From NCBI GenBank assembly GCA_009869945.1, contig WIXG01000339.1, positions 1-64,000 on the forward strand: a stretch of 64,000 bases of DNA, written 5' to 3'. This DNA is from Mesaphorura yosii. Its lineage: Eukaryota; Arthropoda; Collembola; Poduromorpha; Tullbergiidae. Both the position numbers and the translations under genes were made by a program. The notes under the pieces are model-generated. The model had not been told where the DNA came from and made no database searches. It saw nothing but the letters and a program-made list of their open reading frames with translations. Each line of letters opens with the position of its first letter. The first letter of the stretch is position 1. This document shows, piece by piece, positions 43,019-53,134 of this stretch.

Positions 43019-45352
43019 GTAAGTGAATGCAAATTTGTGGGGCCACCGCCCCCATTTCGATTTAGCCTTAAACCCGCTCTCTCTCTCTCCAATAATGCCG
43101 CTGCTCTCTCGCGCGCAATGTTCCCACGTACTTGAGTGTGACGGGGAACTGAAAGTGCCCTCTCGCCCCTGCGCTCCGATTCCGGAGCCCCAATTGGTCG
43201 AGAATTTCAGAGAACAATTAATTCAATAATACAGATCAAATTTGTAGAGTCCATGCCCGTTTCCCTTCCCGTCATCAATAATGGAGATGGTATGGGAAAT
43301 CGATGACCCGTTCCAATTTCGAAATCACGTGTTCGATCGGCTGGGCACATAATTACCGGGAGAGAGGCGTTTTAATTATAGAGTATTCTGTTCAGAGGGG
43401 GTTAATTGTTCCGATAATTAGAGCGCGACTGAAGCGAGTGGACAAAAGGGTGACTTGCCCGTTCATATGAGTCTGATTTCAAGTTACATTTGTCGTAGGC
43501 TGGCTCGAGAGAGTCAGAAGGCGACCTTCGACACAGGCTAATTGGAGCCGGGGACAGTTGCATTTAATTCAATAACCGCTGCCACAAATTGGCTGGAGAG
43601 TCAGAGCATGCACGAGCTCGAGTAAATCCACCAGTTTTTGCGCATGTAGGCTCTAATTGGACTCGATCCGCATTGTACAGTCGTGTAAACTCATAGAGTG
43701 GACAACATGCAAATACCACCAATTATTCCACATGCAAATGTACTTCAAAATGGGCCTTTGTAAGCCCTCTCTGAATGTTATGGAAATAAAATGCAGAGTG
43801 TGGCTTGCACGAAAGAATGGGGTTTTTATGCATTAGACATTTGTCCAATGTTTATGATTCCCTAACACGGACAGAGAAGGAAACAAAGCGCAGGAATTTC
43901 GATTACGCAATATGCCGTATAGGCAAGAGAGTGCAGAGAGTAGAACATAGCCGAGAGTGCAGTAGGCGTAGTGAAATAAACTCTTTTAAGAACGGATGTA
44001 ATGATAGTTGCTTCGCCTATTGTTAGAAAAATTAATGCGGCCTGTGACTTCGGCGGCAGGAGACGCATGTGACACGTTGCAATCATGTGTGCGCCTGACA
44101 CAATACACAGCCATTCATGAATGGCATTTCATTTTATAATCTGCAAAACGGCTCGCGACAGTCTCAACACCACCCGTCGCTCAACACCCACTGCATTTAG
44201 CTTCATGTAATCTCATTCTCATTAGACGCTGTGGTCCCTCGTCACCTTTTCAATGACACGTTACCCCATAGCTCCGTCGGGAGTCGAAGAATCCGGCTGG
44301 AAAACATTCTCAACCTTGCTTCTGATCCCCAAAATATACTCTAAAATTTTCAATCGAATCCGATGATCCGTTCACGAGATAATGCGGAAACAGATTGACG
44401 GCTGGACGGATTGACGGACCATGGCAAAGCCAATATAGCTGCTTCGCAACTATAATAATTACGCCTTCGTAATTCACATACACATGCAAATACAATTCAC
44501 AATGATGAAAGCACGAAGTAAACAAGCAGCGGAGGAGATTGTACGTTCCCGTGCTTCGCAAATAAAATATACAACAGAGAGTCAACTCCAGCCTTGTGTG
44601 CCAGTGTCTCGGAGTCTTGAATGAGTTTCACGTGTCGTGTGCCTTAACTCTTATTCACTGTTTCTACATCAGATCAGAGTGCGCATATCATCAGTTTGTA
44701 TCAAAAATAGTAGAGAGACAGTTGGAGGGGAGCTCTCGTTTCTCTGCTGCCCGTTCCAAACGAACTCTTGAGTCAGTGTCAGCCGTCCATCTACCTTAAT
44801 TATTCAAGAGTGTCATCAGCCTAATGGACCGCATGCACATTTACTAGTAGTAGCAGCCAGCAGCGGTGTGACTCCACCTCAGAATGGTGTAATTAATGTG
44901 AGTAACTCGTGAGTAACACGGACAGTTGCCTGTGCGCAATCTTGCTGGTGACTACCGCCGATTCCCACGAATCCGCCCTCCGAACTCTTGTGTTTCACTT
45001 TAATTGGGGTTGTGCAATTGACGGGCTCCGTCATTTGGAGCTCAAGTGGCGGCCGATCGGTGACGGCATTGACGCGTCGTAAATTGGTGAGAATGACGTG
45101 CTGAATGACGCAGTTATTTGCGAAATGAGGTTGGAGTTTAAAGAGCCTTATCTATCCAGTCCATTGTTCTACCACTTGAATTTCGTTCGGTGAATATAAA
45201 AGCTCTTCCATACACAATTTAATTGACGTATGCCACGAACATTAAACTGTTTATCAAGAGGAGTGCCAATGCAGCTCTCTCAGTTGATATCGAGGGCAGT
45301 TTAAGTGAATCGGGTCAGTTCTCACCACCTTCCAAGCTCTTCCAGCTGAACA
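43019..45352. other. Gap or first intron of the stomatin gene
   Basis: If the exon at 42799 is used, this is intron. It contains short CT repeats near 43080 and no recognisable coding sequence. Confidence 0.35.
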
Positions 45353-47505
45353 ATGGCGGACGGAAAGGAGCCTACCATTATGGTCCCACCGCATGTGGTC
45401 GTGGAGCAGCCTCCAGGCGGCAGCACACGCCCCCACCTCGACAAATCCATCCCCGCGCGTGGAGTCGAGGCTTCCCGGCCCCTCACCTCCTCAAATGACA
45501 GGAGGGAGGTGTACACATCGCGTAAGGGTTGCTTTAGAGCGCGCTTTCTCAGTTCAATGGTGATGGGTGGGTGATTGACGAGAAGTCGTATACGAATCGG
45601 GAACGCGATCGAGATCGGGGAGGGTGCCAAAATGCCTCCGATTCAGATCATCATTTCTCATGTCCCCGCCATGTAAGCTCGATAGAAGCCACCGCATTCC
45701 ACGCGGAGACTAATCTCACTGTAGATCTTTGCTGCTCTTTGTGGTCGTCTCTCTCGTCGTGATTGTCATCCTTCTCACCGGGAAAGCGTACGCCTATTGT
45801 GTTGATCCAGCCGATTAGCACCGCGCGCTGCAAAATTTCTCGCAAACGCGTTTCTATTTTTAGCAATTCTCTCAGCCCGACTTGTGTCTGTTCTCTGTCG
45901 ACGAGCATCCTCTCGATGAGGAGACAGTGAGCGATGCCGTGTGCTCTCGATGTAACGTTACGAATGGCAGTTTGAGAGCGTGGAATGTGGAAATGTATCT
46001 TTAAAGAGATGCTCTTGTTTGTGTGCCATCATTACTCACGCGGGCCGTTAAGAGCTTCATGTCTTTTCTGTAAATAGCAAATTCCTTCCTCAGAGTTCAG
46101 TTCGTGCGTGAACATCAAAACACACACGCGAGGAGGAGAGGCTCTGTTGGCCTTTGATTGAACACTCCGTCTTATCAGTTTGAATTACACTGCCTATTTC
46201 ATAATCTCTAAACGATTCCCGACCAACTGTAAGAATAGAAAAGAGAGATGGGCCTCGACCGCCAGATGACTGTGACTACTTCGAGTAGTATTGGGAGGGT
46301 GGGGTACAACTTGGAGGGGAGAGGTTGGGGGCTTTTAGTCGCGAGGCGCCAAAATCGCTTTATTGCAATCTAAACTGAGTCCTCTTCTTCCATAGCCGAG
46401 CCGGAGCACTCTGGAGTTATTGAACTCCTCGCCACAGTCGGATCAGTTGTACTCCTCATCCTCACCATCCCGATCGCCATCTTCTTCTGCTTCAAGGTGA
46501 GACCATCTTCTAAAGTGATGGCCCGCCAACATTCAAATTCATTCCAAAACCTCCCCCTTTTATAAACTGCAGGTCGTTCAAGAGTACGAGCGCGCCGTCA
46601 TCTTTCGCCTTGGCCGATTACGTCGTGGTGGTGCACGCGGCCCCGGCATCTTCTTCGTCCTCCCCTGCATCGATGCCTACCGTTGTGTAGACCTCCGAAC
46701 AGTCAGTTTCGACGTCCCCCCTCAAGAAATTTTAACACACGACTCTGTCACGGTCGCGGTGGATGCGGTGGTTTATTATAGGGTCTACAATCCAACGGTG
46801 GCGGTGTCTAATGTGGTGGATTACAGGTGAGGAGCGGGTCTTGGAGGTTTGGACTCTTCTATTTTGGGTTATAAACTCCAGCTTTATTTTTTAATGTAGC
46901 CACTCCACCCGCCTCCTCGCCGCCACAACCCTGCGTAATGTGCTCGGGACCAAGAATCTGGCCGAAATCCTATCAGAGCGTGAGTCCATCTCACACACGA
47001 TGCAGTCAAGTTTAGATGAGGCGACCGACCCGTGGGGCGTTAAAGTGGAGAGGGTTGAGATGTGAGTCTTTTAGTCTTGTTCAGAATGATGGAGGAACCA
47101 CTAATCACACTGAATTCCTCCCCTGCCTACAGAAAAGACGTCCGCCTCCCCGTCCAACTCCAGCGCGCCATGGCTGCGGAAGCTGAAGCAGCGAGGGAAG
47201 CACGTGCAAAAGTCATAGCAGCCGAGGGGGAGATGAAGGCGAGCAGGGCTCTCAAAGAAGCCAGTGATGTGATGATGGAGAGTCCGGCGGCGTTGCAGGT
47301 AAGGACCTCTTATAAAAGACACAAAAGGCCCGGTGTCTAATCCCCCCTCTTTAAAACTCCACAGCTCCGCTACCTCCAAACACTAAACACCATCTCGGCG
47401 GAGAAGAACAGCACAATCATCTTCCCACTCCCAATAGACCTGATCACTCCTTTCTTGACGGCGACAAGCAGTACGCTGGGGGGGAGGGGTGGTGGGAGCA
47501 AGTAG
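45353..47505 (+). CDS. STOM: Stomatin/Band 7 (SPFH) family protein, MEC-2/stomatin-like
   Basis: Six exons (45353–45521, 46396–46496, 46573–46826, 46900–47061, 47133–47298, 47365–47505) give 330 residues. A Pro-rich cytosolic N-terminus is followed by the hairpin membrane segment ([20 protein letters not shown], with the proline that makes the hairpin), then the SPFH core: [90 protein letters not shown]. It ends with the oligomerisation helix ([22 protein letters not shown]) and [10 protein letters not shown]…STIIFPLP. Stomatins are palmitoylated, oligomerise at the inner face of the plasma membrane and regulate ion channels, including DEG/ENaC mechanosensory channels. Intact. The C-terminus is glycine-rich (LGGRGGGSK). 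Confidence 0.93.
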
Positions 47506-48547
47506 AAAGTGATGCCTCCTCACCTGTAATCAAGAAGTACACGCCTTTCCTTTACAGAATGGGACCACACTGCAACAAACTTGATAAAACCAGTGCTTAT
47601 GACCAAATGCTTTGCTGCTTTTAAGAAAAAATTCAAGTCCACCCGCTCTTTTAATTTTTCCTTTCCTCTTAAATTGTAGCACACCACAATCACGCAATAA
47701 CAATCATCAACAAATTACTCTATATGGACTCTACGCTAATTGTACACAATGTTGACTTCGTGTACTATTATAAAATGGGTTATATATAATTCACCACCTA
47801 AATAAATGAATCTTCACCAAAAAATCGGTGAATTTACCCTCACCTTTCTACCACCAACTTCAGGAATAAACGAAAGTGCCACCAACCAGGGCCACAACTA
47901 GGAATCAGTAAAGGTTCACCGGTAAAAATAGAATTGTCACAAGGTGATGATATCACCAGGTTACGCTAATTGATTCCTTGTCCTTAACGGGAGAGCCTGA
48001 ACATCGAGATGCCTCGACCGCTTCCATGTCATTACCACGACAGCCTGAAGCGCGTCACCAGAAGCGCCTTTCCCGAACAGGGTAAGCCTGAACCGCGTCA
48101 TGCATTAACAGTGAACTAACCGCGAAATGGACAAACGCAAAGAGTTTAAGATCGGACAATTTGCATTGCGAAGTAAGAATAATTTATTTTTCACAACAAA
48201 GTCAACGGAATTTAAAAAACAAATATCAGAAAAACCCGGGTGACGCGGTTCAGCCTGTCAATAATAAAATGACTTAACTGGCCATTTTTAAATATTTGAC
48301 TTTATTTTGAAGTTCCCTCTTTTAGATGACATTTTCATTTCTTCCGGTCTTCATTTTCGTGGTGACATTTTCCTTTTTTCCGGTTGTACTAAACTCAAAA
48401 TATTGTGGTAATAAATTCATTGGTTTTTCCGGTGACAAATTCGTTTAAGTTGGTGATAATTTAATTGCAACCCCGCACTCCCCGCTTTTAACAAATGGCT
48501 ACTTAATATTGAATAAACATGTTTGCAATCTACCAACCGGGGAAATT
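47506..48547. other. Gap between convergent stomatin and mRpL10 genes
   Basis: About 1 kb of AT-rich spacer with no recognisable gene. It should contain both 3' UTRs. Confidence 0.4.
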
Positions 48548-49561
48548 CTACTCTTGCTTCTGAACACTCGAAGAGTACATATCAAGGCTATTTAGTAAAC
48601 TTAACTGAGGACTCTCCAACACCCTCGCTAAATTACCCCCAGCCAAGTTGAGGGTGGAACAAAGCTGGGCCCTCTGCGAGCTAATCTCCATCGTCGCTAA
48701 ACGATCAACATCATCTTTACTTAATAATCTATTTTCTAGAACGAGTCCTAACAACAAGAATTGTGGCATCTTCTTCATTGCTTTCTGTAGCTTTTGCAAA
48801 TCAGGTTCCTGGCAGAACCCGAGAGCCGTGTTTTTAGTGATGAGACGGAGCATTGGCGAGTAGGGTGTGCAATTGAGGGCGTGCCGGGCTAGTAATGTGT
48901 TGATGCTGTACTGGATGCGCATTTGGAAGCCGAGGTCGAAGAGGGCGAGGCGGATCTGTGAATTGAAACGGAGGATTATAAGCAGCTCGATCAAGTTATA
49001 CTCTCGCTGCAGCTCACCTTGATAAACTCCGACCGCTTGAACGAATTCGTGTGGAACACTGCAATCATGGGGTGCGATTCTACCGCTTTGCGGAGTTCAC
49101 GGACTAGGAACTGGTGGTAGGGTTTTCCCTGCATGAAATAGTGAAACTGAATTGGGAGGTCAGTCACTGCGTGAAATCCATAGTCAACCTCCACTCACCT
49201 CAAGCGATCCCGCGACCCCCCTCACTTTCTCCTCCTCCTCATACCTCTTACAAAATTTAGGCTCCTCAGGGTAGGATGGCAGGGCGACTGCTAGCAAGCG
49301 TTTTCTTTTGTAGTGCGTTGGTAGTGGGCGCTGCAGGTTGGGGCGATTGGAGCCACCGCCATGCCGGAGAAGGGTTATAAGGGGGAGGAAGATGCGGGAT
49401 GATAAGAGGGGTGGTGCGGGGTGGGAGTGGTGAGCTGTGAATTGGAGAGGAGACATTAGTCGACGCAGATTAATAAATGCAAGAATACAGTGTCAAAAGA
49501 GTTTTGTAGGCTCACCCAAACACAAACCGGCGGCTGATGCAGCGGCGGGGATGAGCGCCAT
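48548..49561 (-). CDS. mRpL10: Mitochondrial large-subunit ribosomal protein L10 (uL10m)
   Basis: Four exons (49561–49516, 49434–49199, 49128–49018, 48955–48548) give 266 residues with closed frames. The N-terminus (MALIPAAASAAG, then LLSSRIFLPLITLLRHGG) fits a mitochondrial presequence. Next come an N-terminal segment typical of insect mRpL10 (RPLPTHYKRKRLLAVALPSYPEEPKF), a region where the domain meets the ribosome (MIAVFHTNSFKRSEF), and the uL10 core: SPMLRLITKNTALGF, MPQFLLLGLVLENRLLSKDDVDRLA, and the final STLNLAGGNLARVLESPQLSLLNSLDMY. It is part of the mitoribosome stalk base. The first exon was recovered from its donor (TTTGG|GTGAGC), since the ORF that starts at 49456 would give no presequence. 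Intact. Confidence 0.92.
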
Positions 49562-50092
49562 CGCTACTGCTTTTCTCTCCACGTGTTGGACTATTATTGG
49601 AGGGAAGGACAAGTTGTCCTTCCAAGAAGAGTGAGATGTCTCATTTACTCAGGAACTGCGTGGATAGCCGGGATTTTGTAAGGAGGTTGGAAGTGCTCAT
49701 ACGAACTCAAACTCTTCTTTCCCACTCCAAATCGAGACTGATGCGAGTGTGTGTGAGATGGAGCCCGAGAGCTCTGTTCTTTGGGTGCTGCTGTGAGTGT
49801 CTCATTCGAGAGAGAGTTTCAGCGCCGAGCTCCGTGTGTCTCCTTCAGATGAGATGGTTTACGAGAGAATCAATCAGGGATCAGTCGTCTCTTTGTCTTT
49901 TATTGCACAACATAAGAGCGAACGCTCGATAAATTACGTAGATGTGATAAGGCTCTGAATTGAAAGATGAATAGAGTAGCCATTGTAGCTTATATTCACA
50001 AACTATTACTATAATTTCGATCGTAGCACTTTGGATAAAACCTAACACAAATAGAAGTTTGTAAGTTTTTTTATTCAAACGCTTTCCTTCGG
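49562..50092. other. Gap: mRpL10 upstream and 3' flank of the ionotropic receptor
   Basis: 49870–50030 is repeated, with small indels, at 60361–60545 (shared TTTTATTGCACAA, ATAAGAGCGAACGCTCGATAA). No gene recognised. Confidence 0.5.
49870..50030. repeat. 3' flank of ionotropic receptor, copy A
   Basis: Diverged direct repeat of 60361–60545. The second copy has inserts of about 12 and 15 bases. Confidence 0.75.
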
Positions 50093-52228
50093 CTATTTCC
50101 ATTTGTTTCTCTGTTCAGTTCTGAATTGAAGCAAAATCTGAACTAAATTACCAATAAATTTCCTGCTGGCGTTCAAAAATTGTGCCAACCGCTGGAAAAT
50201 TGCATGCCAATGGAAAATTACCAGCTCAGCAAACAGAGAGGCCAAGGAAATGGCCACACAAATTGCATAAATTATAAAAACCGTTCCCGTGCTCGCGTAC
50301 AAACTGAGCTTCTTAGGTTCTACGAGATTAATTAAATACTTTTCCGAGTTCCTGGAATTCTCCCGAGTAATTTCATAAATCCTGTAAAGCCAATCATGAA
50401 TCCCAGACTGGACAATCTTCTGGATTTGCTTGTATAGCTGACCTCCATCTCTCAGGTCCATTTCCCAACCATGATTTCTTGTAAGAAAACTTTCGCTTGA
50501 TTTCGTAAACTTTCTCCGCATGCCTTTCACATCCTGGAGGAACGGGTCGAATTTGTGGTCATAGTCAACAAGTGCTGAATGGTCACATCGAAGTAATTGG
50601 CTGTCAATTGACTCCGAAGGGCATGCATTTTTTGGTTGTCGTAATCTTTTTCTTAAAAATGTGACATATGGATGATCAGCCGAATTTTCCAGCATATCGT
50701 CAATTAAGAACCATAAATCAGCTGAGAGTGGATAGCAAAGCCTCCAATTTCGAAACCGATCTTGCTCAGGTTCTGGAGGACAATCGTCCAAAAATGTAAC
50801 TTGATCGCAAGTACGATTTTGGTGTCCAGGATCTTGGAAGCCTTGACCAGCTTCTTTATACACGTCGAAACTTGACGTTAAAAATGGTCCAGGAGTTGAA
50901 TACAATGCAAAATCTTGAAGTTCATTGAATTTCATTACTGGAACGTGTGCTGCTGGAATTGTCATGTGTGATGTGACAATACTTTGGTAACAATTGATAA
51001 GAATGGGTGATACAAGCAACCAACCAAACATTATGACTCGAAACAGTTGTCTGGATTCCAATTCAGCGCGTACGTGATAATTACCAAGTAAAAGTCCGTA
51101 CAAAAATGCGACTGAATTGAGAAATACGTTCCGGGCGACATCTTTCCATATCGCAACGCACAATGCAGTGACCAGAATTGATACGAGTATAGAAATCCAG
51201 ATGGCCCGATCAAATGGTTTGAGATAAACCCCAAAATACGATTGTGTATAAAGTGAATGACATGACACAAATGAAATGCTGGTTGTTTTAGTGACAATAT
51301 GACCAGTCGAGCCAAATAACCCTAGATATCCATAAATAACGAGTTGATTGTGGGGATCCTCCATCCCAATTGTGGGAAGAAAAGTGCGGTTTGTGTCGTT
51401 ACAAATTTGTATAATGAAAGATAGCGGACCTTCAGCCCAAAGCAAGGATTTTCGGCTGGTCTGAGCATGTTTGATGTGAGGCCGGAGATGTGCCCGCCAT
51501 GTTGATACTGTTTTCATGTGGTCATGCTGCAGAGCCGAGTCCACTGATATTCTGAGGCCTTGTCCATCTATGGCGACGTGTATTCGACTTATCTCCATGT
51601 GGTAACAATGAAAACAGATTGTGTAAGCTTGTAATGGGAGATTTTGAATCTCGCTGCCACGATTACTCTGATTATATGACCCCGAAGTAAAAGAGGACAT
51701 GATAAGCCGGGAGTAATCCATGTCAAATGGCATGAAATCGGACGGACGCGCAACTTCGAGTTCTTCCAAAGCAGTTGTGATTTGAAAATGATTCGGCAGT
51801 ATCATGAGAACGTAGGTTGTTGAAGGATTCGTTCCCGATTTGGTGAGACGTCCAAGATTTTCGAGCTGCCGGGAATTCGTGAGAGGCAAGGTTGAGACAA
51901 AGATGACGATCAGAACGCAATGAAACTTGTAATGGAACATCTGTGCCAAGATCCCGGACTCTGATTCCAAGTTCCGAACCATGTCAGCATACTTTTGTAC
52001 TCCAGTGAAGATTTTAATGGGACTAACACACTCTTGAATTGGTACTTGTGATTTCAGGAGTTGTCTTATATGTTCTTCGTCCAGGATAAGTGTCTCTTCG
52101 CAATCGCTGAATCCATTCATCCAGTCTTGAATTGTTAAAGCGTTATTCCCTTCCAGACGCTGTCTGCCATACGCGTTTATAAGATGAATGATTAAAAGCG
52201 TGATCAATTTAAGTTTTATTGTCGTCAT
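50093..52228 (-). CDS. Divergent ionotropic receptor (IR), full length
   Basis: A single-exon ORF of 711 residues with an ATG start and a signal peptide (LKLITLLIIHLINAYG). The extracellular N-terminus and the S1 region run to about residue 340. TM1 (AIWISILVSILVTALCVAIW) is near 341–360, a pore-like loop (FLYGLLLGNYHV) near 373–384, TM2 (LFRVIMFGWLLVSPILINCYQS) near 393–415, the S2 half ligand domain next (MKFNELQDFALY; KNACPSESIDSQLLRCD; FTKSSESFLTRNHGWEMD), and TM3 (TGTVFIIYAICVAISLASLFAELVIF) near 646–670. This is the iGluR order of an arthropod IR. These channels act in chemosensory neurons, usually with co-receptors. The paralogue at 19920 lacks S1/TM1/pore, and fragments of further copies lie at 52582–52785 and 59940–60000. 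Confidence 0.8.
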   Translation of the reverse strand: MTTIKLKLITLLIIHLINAYGRQRLEGNNALTIQDWMNGFSDCEETLILDEEHIRQLLKSQVPIQECVSPIKIFTGVQKYADMVRNLESESGILAQMFHYKFHCVLIVIFVSTLPLTNSRQLENLGRLTKSGTNPSTTYVLMILPNHFQITTALEELEVARPSDFMPFDMDYSRLIMSSFTSGSYNQSNRGSEIQNLPLQAYTICFHCYHMEISRIHVAIDGQGLRISVDSALQHDHMKTVSTWRAHLRPHIKHAQTSRKSLLWAEGPLSFIIQICNDTNRTFLPTIGMEDPHNQLVIYGYLGLFGSTGHIVTKTTSISFVSCHSLYTQSYFGVYLKPFDRAIWISILVSILVTALCVAIWKDVARNVFLNSVAFLYGLLLGNYHVRAELESRQLFRVIMFGWLLVSPILINCYQSIVTSHMTIPAAHVPVMKFNELQDFALYSTPGPFLTSSFDVYKEAGQGFQDPGHQNRTCDQVTFLDDCPPEPEQDRFRNWRLCYPLSADLWFLIDDMLENSADHPYVTFLRKRLRQPKNACPSESIDSQLLRCDHSALVDYDHKFDPFLQDVKGMRRKFTKSSESFLTRNHGWEMDLRDGGQLYKQIQKIVQSGIHDWLYRIYEITRENSRNSEKYLINLVEPKKLSLYASTGTVFIIYAICVAISLASLFAELVIFHWHAIFQRLAQFLNASRKFIGNLVQILLQFRTEQRNKWK

Positions 52229-53134
52229 TTCTTTTTGCTTTTATGAACTTTTCTTGAATATCAAAGATTCTGGTCAGATGTGCAACTTAATTTCGTAACG
52301 GATATGGCAAAACCCTTCTACAGTAAGGTAAAAAATAAGTGGAACGTATATGATGCGGGCACAATGCTTTACGTATGCGTATCTATAGTTACGCTTAACA
52401 ATCGGGCGTGAAAATATAGGTAAAATCAGATCTTCATACGTTCCATTTATTTTTTATCTGTATAGTATGGCACTAAAGTCTAACACTTTGTTTTTTAGTG
52501 GGATTGTTATTTTATGCGCTTAACTTGCGTGTCAAATTGATTTCCCTTGGAGTTACGAGCAAAATATTCTGTCTCCATCCTTCACCGGATGTTTTGAATT
52601 CGTCTCATGCAAACTTGTGCCAATTGTAACTCTCTTTTTAAAAAAAATGATCCAACTCTTATCCATGGCACAACTTTTCGAATCCAGTGGGAAATTGATT
52701 GACGATGGAAAATTACCATTTCCAACAAGAATGAGGTCAATGAAATGGCCACACAAAACCCGCATTGAGTACAACATGGTTTCAAATTGTGGAAAATGTA
52801 CCAATTTTTGAAGGTGGAGTTGGCCTAACTCCCTTGTAACGTTTTCAGCTGATAAAGGCCAATAAAGCAGAAAAGGGAAAGTTACAAAAAATTACATTAC
52901 AAAATCCATTGATGATTAGGCTAGGTTAGCTGTTTATGTTGGTTGGAGGCAAGTCTCATCAAATCCAAGCTAAAGGTCAGGCTAGTACTCTCCTCAGTCT
53001 TAGTAGCCTCCTCACCATCACCCCGACTTTCTCTTCCCGTTGATGTATACTGCTAGGGAGAGGAGATTAACCTGTAAGCCGAGGGTTTACGCTGGATTCC
53101 AAGGCCAAAGTAAACTAATTTATTCATTTGACCG
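52229..53134. other. Gap containing the IR relic; polyadenylation signal of the CARD gene at its right edge
   Basis: Apart from the IR relic nothing is recognised. On the minus strand AATAAA occurs at 53119–53124, just after the CARD–NB-ARC stop codon. Confidence 0.4.
52582..52785 (-). pseudogene. Relic of an ionotropic receptor C-terminus
   Basis: Minus-strand reading gives CGFCVAISLTSFLLEMVIFH, close to ICVAISLASLFAELVIFHWH of TM3 in the receptor just downstream. The DNA also matches (for example GGAAAATTACCA and GAAATGGCCACACAAA). No further receptor sequence remains, so this is a decayed tandem copy. Confidence 0.75.

Noticed and set aside
49434-49456. ATG at 49456 as the mRpL10 start
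   Set aside because: It lies upstream of the acceptor; a separate first exon at 49561–49516 with a proper donor gives a presequence and closes the frame.
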